Below the pieces are notes generated by a model that was given only the letters and a program-made list of their open reading frames with translations, was not told the origin of the DNA and ran no database searches. DNA of 64,000 nt, from positions 5,827,501 through 5,891,500 of the forward strand of contig BSBM01000602.1 in assembly GCA_027924585.1 (NCBI GenBank), given 5' to 3'. This DNA is from Larix kaempferi. Lineage: Eukaryota; Streptophyta; Pinopsida; Pinales; Pinaceae. Of this stretch, positions 1 to 10,732 are shown one piece after another; within the stretch, counting starts at the first letter, position 1, and every line of letters starts with the position of its first letter. A program made the position numbers and the translations under genes.

Positions 1-1046
1 GACTTGTCAAACCCTCTTTGTTGCATGCCTTAATGCCGAAAGCTTTGAGCCCATGCCTGATCTATCACCGCCTACGGTTTCCTTGTGTGCTCCTGGATAT
101 GCCCAAATGCATTGATCATTCCTTGTTCATGTCGATTGCACATGCACCTGGGTTTATCGATGGTTGAGTTAGTGAGGGGCAGTCACTTTCCTCAAGGCAA
201 GGATGTTACATAGAGTTTGCTTGCTTCTAGGGTTGATTTTGGTAAGACGATCTTGTTATCAAGATTCGACCTTGGCACCTTGTATGGTGAATTGGGCATC
301 ACTCTTGATGAACTCCACTTTTGGTAGGCAATTAGTCACTTTTGCACCTTCCCAAGACCATTAGGAGAAAGTATGGGACATAAATTAAGTAGAAGACAAT
401 CCTTTTAGCTCTGTCATGCATGTTTAGCGAGTATAGTGCTAGTGGCTTAGAAGTGTTGTCCTTAGCTTGCTTGAATTTCCTTGATTTCTAGTTAAAAATG
501 ATCTAACTCAATGGAACTAGAAGTTACGAGCTAATGCAAGTAAGGAACAGGTCGAAGTAGCTCAATCAGGCAGTGTTGGCACAAAGGTTAGGTACCATAT
601 GTAGTCTCCAATGATTGAAGGAGATCCCCATGCGTAGCTGAGCTCCAAAAGTACAAGTCCTAGATAACAAAATGACCATCAAATTTTCAAGACCATGATT
701 GTTGTTGATTACTCTGTAATCATAGGGACAAAGATTCACCATGTTGTTTTAAATCTCTTAGGAATTGTAAAAATAAAGGCCCTTAGGCATATACCTGGGG
801 GTTTGAAAAGAATTTTCTATTTTGGACATAGATGATTTTGCAGCATCAATCTAGTATATTGTTTTTCATGAAACTTGTTATTTGATTTAATGAAAAAGAA
901 GTGTTTATACTACATTGTGAGTACTTACGGTTTCATTAGGTTCCTTTAACCCCTCAAGGACCCCCTCTTAAGGTGATACATGGATATTAGCATTATTTTA
1001 TGAGGTTTATTCAGTTTAGGATGCAGTTACTTTACATGTCGCTTGT
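1..1046. other. No gene; possible LTR end at 201-210
   Basis: I see no coding region here. GGATGTTACA at 201-210 is the exact reverse complement of TGTAACATCC at 1047-1056, so the two could be the closing end of one LTR and the opening end of the next, facing across about 840 bases of internal sequence. No convincing primer site follows 210 and no purine tract precedes 1047. The left LTR would lie mostly outside the window. Confidence 0.25.
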
Positions 1047-3447
1047 GTAACATCCAGAAAAATACCCAAAAATTTAAAATTTTTAAAATAGCAATAATTA
1101 TCGAAGTTGTTAATGCAGAACATATAAAATAATTAAAATTCGTAACTAGGATAATTAATAATGATGACACGTCAGATTTCTCAAAATAAAATATGATGTA
1201 ATTGTATTTGCTATTTCATATTTAAATGGATGCTAAACTTCTTAACAAAAGATCTTTTTATGATTATGCACAAGAATACAATTTACAGATCTGCTTAAGT
1301 TCTACCTACGATTACATGCTATTCATAGGTTTGTATTATTATGATGTTCTTGGTGATGTGCTCACAGTTTGTTTGTATGATGACGAAGGGGTCCTATGAG
1401 GTACCCTGGGGTTTACTTAGCTGCATTTAGCTAAGGCATTTGAATCCTGTTTCCATGTGCAGACAGTAGGTAAGAATTTCTACGACAACATGTGTCTTTC
1501 AATTCATTGTCAATGTAATATTAAAATGCTAAGTAATTTCTTGCGAAACAAGTTACTGGAGGTATGGATACTTGGTTCTAATTCTAGCTTATGTGCTGAC
1601 TTACAAACTCTTCAGTGTTATAAATTCACGTCGTCCATTTGTTTTTATAATACTATTGTTATTATCATATGACTATTGTCATTAATATCAAAGCTGCATT
1701 ACCAATGTCCTTTGGTAATCCTAATAGTAAGCTTGTAGAAAATAGTGTTTGTACTATTGAACTATCATTATATTTCGCATCTACAGAACTTAGACTATTC
1801 TAAGTCCTGAATTTATCATTTGATTATCATTACAGAGTTAATATATGAACGGTATAGTGACTAGTACTTGTGCTATGAACTTAGCATTATAGTGTATAAC
1901 GTCACCGCTTAAACTATAACTTTAGTATCACATTTAGACTTTGCAATACATGGCTAGCATATTAAATATATTGTGCATATGGTGTTTATGCTATGAAATT
2001 AGCATTATAATGTGCATGCAAACTTTCTCTAAAGTCTTACTCTTATCAATTGATTTCAATACATAGCTATTGTGTGAAATATATAATGTACATAGTATCT
2101 AATTATACTTATGCATAGCTAGAATCCTAACTATATCTATGGTCTCCTTTTATCAAATGATTAACAATATATATGGATAATATATGAGGTATATAAGCTT
2201 TATTCTATATATCTATACACGAGCTATAGTAATTAAATGTAACATTATAAAGTGACTATGCAATCACACAATACATTGGCATATAACACAAATGTTACGA
2301 TACATAAAAATAAACTATAGAGACTATTATGAAATACGATCCATGAATCTAACATACAATTATTTCGATGTTGACATGATATTAAAGTTTGTACTTTGAA
2401 TTCCTTTCAAGCTGGCATTGACAGGCCTATCATTAACGTCGTTCCATGGTTAAGTGATATGGAAGCCCGGTTGTAAGGTCTTCACGTGGTTTGTGTTTGT
2501 AATGAGCATCAAAATAAGCTGAGTTGTGCCATGCATTGGCTCTCGATCTGCTTACTTGGCAATTGGTAGATGAAGTAATCAATGTGTAATTAATGCTAAG
2601 GTTGCTCGAATATCAACGTGTCCGATTTGGTATCTACACCACCGTTGATCTCTGCAAGATCTAGGGTTGAGAACAAAACCCTATTTTCGCGTTGGTAAGT
2701 AGTGAAAATTGGTTTTCTGGCATTCATTGTTGCGTTTAGTGGTAAGGTCGCAGAGCCGACCGTTTGCTGCAATGTAGGGTTTAGATTTTGTGGAGAGGAG
2801 GACTCCTTCCTCGGTTTCGAACCTTGGACCTGTGAGAGATAGTTTTAATAGTTGCAGGCTTACACTCTTGTGTCATAGCGCTACGATACAACCACGGAAG
2901 TTGTGTGTGGTTGTCAGTTATTGAATTCATAGTTCGAATTGGGGTTCGATCCTCCAGGTTGTTGTCAAATGCCATCAGGTTTCGTCGTTTTTGCTGGTGT
3001 GGTGTGCCAATGTTCAGGAGCTTCTTTTAAAATGGTAAGCATTTACGATAATGAAAATAATACTGTGTTGCTTCCTTTTATACTTGCATTTTCTTGTTTT
3101 AACCCTACGAACTGTGCCTTGGCAGGTACCCACTTCGTAGGAGGTTGCTAAGCAAAGGGTTTGGAATGGAAATGATGCATCTACTTCCTGGTAAGCTCCG
3201 GTGGTTCTTGAAACCTCGTAGGTGCCTTGGGCATGGTTTTGATGGTGATTACTGTGTGCCGAGAGTTGGAACTATTCGACCTTGTTTCAGTGATGGCCAA
3301 GTGTTAAGTTTTTAAAATCTTATTTTGATAAAGGCTGTACAGAGGATAACCTTCAGTTGTTTTAAGTTGCTAAATGTCTCTTTGATGCCTGGATGCGTCG
3401 TTTGATAAGAACTTCGCACTCGTGTTTGTACTGCTAAATGTTAAGGG
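1047..3447. other. AT-rich non-genic stretch, possible LTR start at 1047
   Basis: The stretch opens with TGTAACATCCAG, a form typical of plant Ty3/gypsy LTR starts, but I could not find a matching second copy or a clear end. It contains the degenerate tandem repeat at 1748-2200 and otherwise only short shadow reading frames. No gene is supported. Confidence 0.3.
1748..2200. repeat. Degenerate tandem repeat, about 118-bp period
   Basis: The phrase 'ctatgaacttagcattata' or a close variant recurs at about 1748, 1867 and 1984, spacings of 119 and 117. Each is followed by a similar 'tatcaNNtgattNNNaata' block, with a weaker fourth block near 2150. Three to four diverged units are visible. They may be subrepeats of an LTR starting at 1047. 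Confidence 0.55.
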
Positions 3448-3452
3448 TAAAA

Positions 3453-5054
3453 TGTAATGTCCCCTCTATCATACCTGCGTGATAAGAGAGGATCATAGTG
3501 CTCAATCCGGGCAATTAGCCCTATAATCATTAAAATCAAACTCATTGATACAAGGACATGTACATGTGCATGCTATAGAACAATACAGAGATAAAGTAAA
3601 TCATGCTGATATCTAACATACATTCAGCATTCTGTGACAGTCATTAAATAGAGACCCTGGCAGAACTATAAAAGATCATATGGTATGCATAAACTTTTAA
3701 AAACATATAAAAGACATATGGAATGTATAATCATAAGAAAAACACAGCGGAATTTAATTTAATAGCACACCCAGCATTCATTCCATTATTCATCAATGAT
3801 AATTGCCAAATTAACACAAGGGAATACTTATCTCAATAAGGTAGTCCCAAACAACCAGCTACGCTTCTGCAACGTTCCACCCAACCGTAGGCCAGTGTGC
3901 TCCTTAATCTATCAGCACCACTGCCACCCCCGAGCTGGGCATGATATCCACAAGGAAAAGGGGAAACGGGCTCTCACATAGCCAAAGATATGCCAGAATC
4001 AGCCAAGCCAACCAGCAGTTGGGTTCCTCAGGCTGCTAAGAGATGGGCAGAGGTGAATTACTAGGCTAGTGGCTCAACCATGGAGCTATGGATACTTCAT
4101 TGGGCTCATCAAGCCAAATCTGTCCTCTTCCACTCTTGAAGCTCCTGCTCACAGGTTCAAATCCAAAACGGGATGCACTTAAAAACGAAACCACAATTAA
4201 TGGGCATGAGGAAAACGCTTTCCACAGTGGGATGCATGAGATGGGGTCTCAACTCACTCAGAAAAAAACGTGGGAACACACAAAAACGAAATGTGAAGTT
4301 GGGGAACAACCCAGGGAGCTAAATCCGTTTTTAGTAAAACGTCCAGGGTCAATTCGGGGCAAAACGACCTCCCTCCTAGTCCCCCAATTCATGGCCTCCC
4401 TCTCCCAACTGTTATATACTACAAAAACGACCCCCAGGCATGGAAAAATGCAGTATTTAGATGAAAAACGTAAATGGAAAGACCCCAGGTAGCTCCCACT
4501 GCGTGAATGAGTGAAGACCCTCTTCAGAATGGCTTTGGGCACCATTTCGTGGGTGGTTTCTTGCCCCACAAGCAAAAACACGATTTTCCAAGTTGATGGC
4601 TTGCCCATGCACGAAATTGGCTGCCATACTCTTTCATTCCCAAGGCATTAACTGCCCCAACCAATTTCTTGGAAGAATTAAATGATTGGTCCATAACCCA
4701 AAATGGGTAGTTGAGAGTTCATGGGCTATCTCATTGACACATGGATTAAAACCATTGGCTCAAGGGTTTGGTTATTTTCCCTCCCTCTTCCTTGTAAAGA
4801 TCATGCACCCATCTCTTTTGTTGCATTGCGTAGCTGGTTGTGGGTTTTTCATTAAAATTGCATATTTACATGATGTCCGATTTTTACATTGTGCACTGCT
4901 AGCACAAGAACCATATGCATCTATTCTAATTGCCGATACATAAAACGATAAGTCAGTGGCGGGGCCTTGTCCTTGAGCTCCTCGCCATGACTAAATGACA
5001 ATATTTACATCATTTACAATATTAATGCAATAGGGTTAAGCTGGGGACGTTACA
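3453..5054. mobile_element. Solo LTR, 1602 bp, TSD TAAAA
   Basis: The segment begins TGTAATGTCCCC and ends GGGGACGTTACA, so its ends form a 12-bp inverted pair with one mismatch and carry the canonical TG...CA. It is bracketed by the identical 5-bp target duplication TAAAA at 3448-3452 and 5055-5059. No primer site, purine tract or gag/pol sequence lies inside, which fits a solo LTR left by LTR-LTR recombination. Reading frames inside it, including a 134-codon one, overlap on both strands and resemble nothing known. Around 4160-4580 the word AAAACG recurs many times. Orientation cannot be fixed without an internal region. Confidence 0.8.
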
Positions 5055-5059
5055 TAAAA

Positions 5060-6751
5060 CCCTGTGTAGTTTGTGGATCTTGACCTCGTTTTAATGTTTT
5101 GGTTGATAAGAGGTAAACCCTGTGTACTGTTGGGAACCTTGACAAGTCCGTAATGTAACTTTGTTATAATTTTTGAATGGTAAACCCAGAGCCGAGGGTT
5201 CTCTTTCTCTTTTAAAACAAAGGCTCGTTTTGTAAAGAAGTGTTGTGTTTTAAGTAATGGTTGAGAAAACAATTGTATAATTGTTGTTATGATGTCGAAC
5301 AACGATAGTTGTTTTTGGCCGAGAGTTATGGTTTGCATAACTGTATATAGTTGTTTTCCTGTATTTCATTATCATTGTTGATATTTATGTTTTTGGAATC
5401 GTGATGAGATAAAGTTTGGTCCGTTTAATGTTTTTGAAATGGCTATGCCACAGTGTTCAATTTTGTTTAAAAGAATGAAACCCTACCCTGTAGGTTTTGT
5501 TGGCTAACTTGAAATCATGAACTGAGTTTTAACTCGTGTCTCTAAAAGTTTCGATACTGTATAATAATCTTGTTAGGGTTTGATAGATGATGATTCAAAC
5601 AATCATACTTTCGGCTAAGTGATGTTATTTGATGTTTGAGTATCTTGTTCGCATTCTCAATACGAGAATTAGTAAGTTAAAATAAAATGTTGTTTAGGGT
5701 TAGATAACGGGTCTGTTATTGCTTTAGAAATAATTATCTATTGTTTCCATGAATGGCTTGATGAGAAGTTCATGAACTGTGTAATCAGAATCTAGGGTTT
5801 GTGATATCTTAGGGTTTTGATTTTTACAATGGCAGAGTTTGTATTTAATATTTGAAAACAAATGTGATAGTTTGTGAAGAAATAATATGTGTGTACTTAT
5901 AACAATCTTGTACAGAACATAGTTTTTGCAGCAGCTATATTCTTAGAATATAAATACTTGAAAATATGAAATTTATGAGATTGAAATGCATGTGATTACT
6001 ATCTGAAATAGATAGGGTTGAAAAGAAAAATATAAATCTGTGCAGAAACAAAATGTGTTTTTCTTTTATTTAAGAATTAGATTAATGTTATGCAGTTGTT
6101 TATACTAAACTGTAATGTATCCTGCGTTTAAACATATGACGGAATTTAACAAGAACACTACTGTATTCATCTTTTCAATCAATGGCATTCTGCCTATCAC
6201 TCATCTTTCTTAATTTTCTTCTCTATACTGGAGTACAATGAAGAAAACAGCATGGGGAAAAATATAGAGATGGTTATCGATTCAATCATTTCATAAATCT
6301 TTTTCATTCAAAATCATACTTAGATCAGAAAATAAAATAGTTTCTTCTATATGACTGTAATTAATAATTCTACTATGCAGAAACATTTAACTGTAAACAA
6401 AAGTAAGAATAGTAAAACCTGGTTGACTGTAGGAGAAACAAACAACCCAAGGAACATGTTCCACCCAACCTATTCCTGAAGACAGCCAAGTTACTTGCCT
6501 TAGGACCCCCGAGCCTGTTCACTAAACCACCAGGAGGAAGATTTTGTAGAAGCCTTAGTACATCAACTTGCAGTAGAATATAGATTTTCCAGTCAAAGAG
6601 ACCTGCACCAGCACCTCTGGTTTTCATTCTCAGTATATCAAGAAGACTCATAGTTGCACTCTCACATAGCCTCCCTATTCGAATCTCTCAGTCATCACCT
6701 GATGCACTTGAGGAATATTTTTGCAGAAAATATTGTAGGGGCTGCCTGTCC
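5060..6751. other. Non-genic flank
   Basis: AT-rich sequence with only short uninformative reading frames on either strand. The longest (92 codons, minus strand, about 6373-6651) matches nothing I recognise. I see no element ends or tandem structure. Confidence 0.5.
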
Positions 6752-6921
6752 AATTCTGTTATCTCCTCAAATGAACATAGACTAGTTGTTTTTCTAGGTG
6801 ATAGGAAGTATTTCAAGTTTTCATTTTTATATACATTTGAGGTTCTTTTTCAAGAGTTTGAAGCATGTAATAAATCTTGAAATAACATTTGAGCTTACTT
6901 TTCTCCAAAAAAGAAATTTTA

Positions 6922-7127
6922 GGTTTCGATAGCTTAGGCAGACCAGGCGATGGTTCATTAGCTACCGAAAACCCAGCTTTCGGCAACTTACAGAATGGAA
7001 GACAAAACTCTTCAGCTACTGAAAGAAAAGGCACATTTTAGGTATCATGGAATAGTTTCGGTGGCTTAGGAGGACAAGGCGATGGTTCATTAGCTACCAA
7101 AAACAGAGCTTTCGGTAGCTTACAGAT
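6922..7127 (+). repeat. Duplicated hairpin unit inside the E LTR
   Basis: A block of about 70 bases, with the shared string 'gcgatggttcattagctacc', occurs at about 6922-6993 and again at 7056-7127. Each copy contains GCTACCGAAA-type and TTTCGGTAGC-type arms that can pair as a stem-loop. The same pair is present in the 3' LTR (about 10899-11103). Confidence 0.65.
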
Positions 7128-7332
7128 TCGGACTTGGGCTTTCCTAGCTACCAAAAGCTAAAAAACTGGACAGAATGTTACCGTTCTTGCACAGATCTAA
7201 TTTTTACTGATCCAAACACCTCAAGGGTGGTTTATAATGTTATATAATAATTAAAGGCATCATGATCAAGGTTCTTTTCTAGATTTAAAAATGTCAGCAA
7301 GGTGGAGAAGATGAAGGATATTTACTGAAATT

Positions 7333-7890
7333 AATGGCGTTTTTACTGTGAAAGGTCATCATTTTCAAATGACATTTCTGAGCGACTGGAGAATCATTTT
7401 TCAAAATGCTCAGAGGTTTTTATTCCTAACATGTCAGAGAAAAATAACCTCTCTCAGTTTTACTACAGGTGTCACATATTAGGAGAATCAAATCCGTCAC
7501 TAAGCCCCAATTTTTGGATTCCAGAATCTGCCTGTTTGACACATGTTTTTGAAATGCAGATATCGGGAAAATGAAAATGAATTTCAAAGATCCGAGAGAG
7601 GTTTTTTCTCACAACAAATCAATGTAAAATAAACCTTTTTAGTTTATACAAGATCTGGAGAATTGAACCCATCTCTGAGCCTCTTTTTTAGTTGTTTTAG
7701 CAAAAATGGCATTTTTACTGTGCAGAGTCATCATTTTAAAATGATGATTCTGAGCAACTGGAGCATCATTCTGCGAAACGGGAGGAGGTTTTTGTGACTA
7801 ACATGTCATAGAACAATAACCTATCTTAGTTTTCCTACAGGTGTCACGGATTGGGAGAATCGAATCCATCTCTGAGCCCCATGTTTCAGC
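7333..7890 (+). repeat. Subrepeats inside the E LTR with splice-acceptor-like ends
   Basis: Two related units start 'tttttactgtg...cat cattt' at about 7333 and 7708, with a partial third copy at about 7566-7690. Each runs to a pyrimidine-rich stretch ending ctacag/gtgtcac or similar and then 'gagaatcNaatccatctctgagcc'. The 3' LTR carries the equivalent units at about 11310-11870. Confidence 0.6.
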
Positions 7891-8507
7891 AGTTTGCCCA
7901 AATTAAAAAGTATTTTTCCCAGTTTAGTGAAAATGGTTTTGGATTTTCTATTTTAGCAGATTCGATCCAGTTTTTCAGGATATGGAACGTTTTTGTAAAG
8001 GCTATAAAGCCTGTGACTCATGTAGAACAAGGGTTCAACTTTGGAGACCTTTTTTATAATATTACTATCAGACTTCTCATTACATCTTGGTTATAAGAGC
8101 TTCTTTTGCCATTTACGTTCAGTTTTCCTTTTCTACCTTTCTGTACTTGCAGTGAAATGTTTATTTCATGTATGTTCTATTTGTCTATGCTTGATAGTTG
8201 TCATCCTATCTTTGTGTTGATAAATTGAATATCAAGTATCATTTATTTGTTGTGATTAGCCATTCATATATGCTTTTGTACGAGTCTGCTGGCATAGCAG
8301 GATTTCTACCTACATCTACCTTTTATAAACTTTCTGAACAACGTGGTTAAAAGCCTCATGTATCTGAGTATGCCTGGGCATGTTTTGAGCGAGTGAGTTT
8401 CATTAAGTAATCCAACTTGATCCCTTTTACAAATCATTGAGAAAATTTGCAAGTTACCAGGCTCCTTTGACCTACAGCCTAGAAGGACTCCTGGAGTGAT
8501 AACATTT

Positions 8508-8525
8508 TGGTGCCGTTGCCGGGGA
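8508..8525 (+). other. Primer-binding site of element E (tRNA-Asp type)
   Basis: TGGTGCCGTTGCCGGGGA begins three bases after the end of the 5' LTR. It is a one-base variant of the plant primer site complementary to the 3' end of tRNA-Asp, used by many gypsy elements. Confidence 0.85.
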
Positions 8526-8799
8526 GAGGAGTTTGAAGCAAGCTTCCCTGGGAGATGACATAGTTTCATCTTTTGATGATAGACAAAGGCTGGGCATTAT
8601 ATTGGTTGTAAGCATCTATCTGGCGACTCCACGTTTAAAGACTCCACTGGGGAGGATCTGGTTAACAAAAAGATGAAGAGGCTGAATTTCAAATCCAGGT
8701 ATCGGTTCATTAGTCTGCTTCATGAACTGTTGTATTTCCTTATCAGCTGTTGTATTTCCTTATCAGCTCTTTCTTGATTTTTCCTTTGCATGTAAAGAG

Positions 8800-9715
8800 A
8801 ATCATTTTCTATTTTGTATATTCAGAAAATCATCATCCTTCTTTCATATTTCCATCTTTAGAAGAAGATTTGCAGCCTGCTTGTATTATAGATGTCGATT
8901 TAGTAGCTTTACCTCAACTTATTCATAAAGATGATCACTATATTCAAACTCCTTCTGAATCTTATCAGCCATTTAACCTTGAGCAGATTGAAATTGATTC
9001 CAAACCTATCCAGAAATCAATACCTTTTGGCATTACTAATGAATCATGTCATCAAGCTGTCAACTCTAATGATCAGCCCATATATGATCAGCCCACTGCT
9101 TTTCAAGTTAAAGTCAGAATAAGAATGTTCAAGCCTTTGAGGCTGCCCTATATTCTTCATCATTATCCACTTGACTCCTTTGAATATCTTCCCCGGTTTT
9201 CTGGAGAGAACCAAGTTTCAGCTGAGACGCACTTGCAATCCTTTGAGAACTTTCTTGATCGATTTGAGATTGTTCATGATGATGTGATCATGAGATTGTT
9301 TTCCAAAACTCTGATCAGAGATGCTGGTGTATGGTTTAAAGGTCTGAGAGATGATTCTATTGGCTCTTGGATCGAGTTATCTAATGCCTTTTTGAAGCAT
9401 TAGGGTGAGAACAAATCCCTTGATTTGTATCTCGCTGAATTTTATGCTCTGAAAAGAGAGGAGGACGAAGCTTTGCCTATCTTCAATCGAAGATTCTACA
9501 GCACTTATCATGATATGCCTTTTGAGGTCCGGCCTACAGAGACGGCTACCATGATATATTATGTTATGGGTTTGCATTCAGAACTTTCCCTTCTCCTATT
9601 AGAAAGGAATTCATCATCCTTAAGATAGTTGTTTGAAGATGCTCATGAAGTGGAGGAAAACATCCGTGTTTCTAGAAAGATCCAAGCGCAGATTGACTTT
9701 GAAGATCTGCATGCA
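8800..9715 (+). pseudogene. gag: Gag capsid region of element E
   Basis: One frame reads through this stretch with only two internal stops (about 9401 and 9626). The translation has the layout of the plant Retrotrans_gag domain: a conserved block with THLQSFENFLDRFEI, then VWFKGLRDDSIGSWIELSNA, then LYLAEFYALKREEDEALPIF, then a basic and acidic tail. Gag packages the element's RNA in the cytoplasm. The true start is uncertain: the first ATG of the open frame (8750) falls in hydrophobic, intron-like sequence, and a GT...AG interval could link a short upstream exon at about 8672-8697 with this region. No zinc knuckle is visible. An 18-bp tandem duplication lies just upstream (about 8729-8764). 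Confidence 0.8.
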
Positions 9716-9793
9716 CATGAGCAAACAGAATATCAGTACGATTGAGATTTAGAGCAAAAAGGTAATACGATTGAGATTTAGAGCAAAAAGGTA

Positions 9794-10245
9794 ATGAGTA
9801 TGAACCAATTTTGGAACAACAACAAACATATGAACCCATTTCAGATTCGGATCAGAGTTCTTCAACTCTTGTAGAGTGTTCCAGAGAAAAGTATGCATGT
9901 GAGTTTTATGATTAGTTTGCAAACCAAGTTGAGCCTATGGTAACCAATGATTGTATTGACAACTATATGTTCTTAGTTGATCATCATTCATATGATGTAA
10001 ACACTATTTTTTCATTATCTAATGAGCATCACTCTAAAGAAATGATTGTTGCTACCGATGATCAAGATCTGATCATAAGGAAAGTAGAAGGTCAGCAGTT
10101 TTCAAGCAAAGAGATATTCATGAATGAAGCTTTCATGGATCAGCATGCTTCTGATTTTAGTTTCAAAGATCCATTTGCATCCTTGATGGATTCTTATGTT
10201 CCAGATCACTTGAAAATTTCAAAGTACTCACCAACACTTCCGGGT
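9794..10245 (+). pseudogene. Acidic gag continuation or second ORF of element E
   Basis: The open frame beginning at 9937 gives an Asp/His/Ser-rich, hydrophilic product with no recognised domain. It follows gag after a 29-bp tandem duplication (9737-9765 and 9766-9794), which introduces stops and shifts the frame. Where pol would be expected in an autonomous element, only this low-complexity acidic sequence and about 490 bases of noncoding DNA precede the 3' LTR. It may be the C-terminal tail of gag. Confidence 0.45.
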
Positions 10246-10732
10246 GAGTTTTGTTTCTTGATGAAATTTTTATCACTGCTGTTATATTTTAAATATTATC
10301 TATCAATCAGTGGTATGGACAAGATCATCTTAGTCCTGAAGTTTCTTGAGTGGTTGCTGTGGAAGTTTTCTTTCACTTGATCAATTGCAGATCCAGGTAG
10401 AGTAGACTAGTGTAGGAAATAAGCTCATTGCCCGAGCATTTCTTTTCTTCCAGTTTGCAGCAGAAATAATAGTTAGCTCGTGTGAATAAAGACAGCTCTT
10501 GAAAGGTGTTCAGAGGGTGGTTGTAATACTGACTCCATGCCCAATGGAACTGCAAGTTCAAAACCTTCCATTGTAAATAACATTTCTTTTATGTCAATTT
10601 TGCAGTTTAAATGACTCCATAGCCCAATGGAACACTAGAGGACAGGTTTGAATTTTGTTTTACAGGAAAGGCATTGTATCTGTGGTTCTTGAAACCTCAT
10701 AGGGAGACTTTCATCCCCGAATAGGAGCCAGA
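10246..10732 (+). other. 3' noncoding part of element E
   Basis: No coding sequence is visible. The purine tract expected next to the 3' LTR is weak: only 'aggagccaga' (about 10723-10732) directly abuts TGTTATC. Confidence 0.5.

Larger units (their letters stand above)
6757..8504 (+). repeat. 5' LTR of element E
   Basis: TG...CA bounded, 1748 bp, and nearly collinear with 10733-12490. It contains two families of internal subrepeats (6922-7127 and 7333-7890). The U3/R/U5 limits cannot be set by eye. The last 15 bases are ctcctggagtgataaca-like in both copies, and the next bases diverge at once, which fixes the border. Confidence 0.9.

Noticed and set aside
2737-2956. tRNA-like boxes (TAGTGGTAAGG, GGTTTCGAACCTTGG, GGTTCGATCC) suggesting a tRNA or SINE
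   Set aside because: A-box to B-box spacing is wrong (about 76 bases), there is no cloverleaf, and no SINE tail or target duplication is visible.
4088-4608. Overlapping ORFs of 134 and 116 codons on opposite strands
   Set aside because: Both lie wholly inside the solo LTR at 3453-5054, overlap each other, and show no domain. They are chance frames.
8750-8840. First ATG of the gag frame of element E encoding a hydrophobic leader (signal peptide)
   Set aside because: The hydrophobic run is AT-rich and intron-like, ends in an acceptor-like ATTCAG, and gag proteins are cytoplasmic. A signal peptide is not credible.
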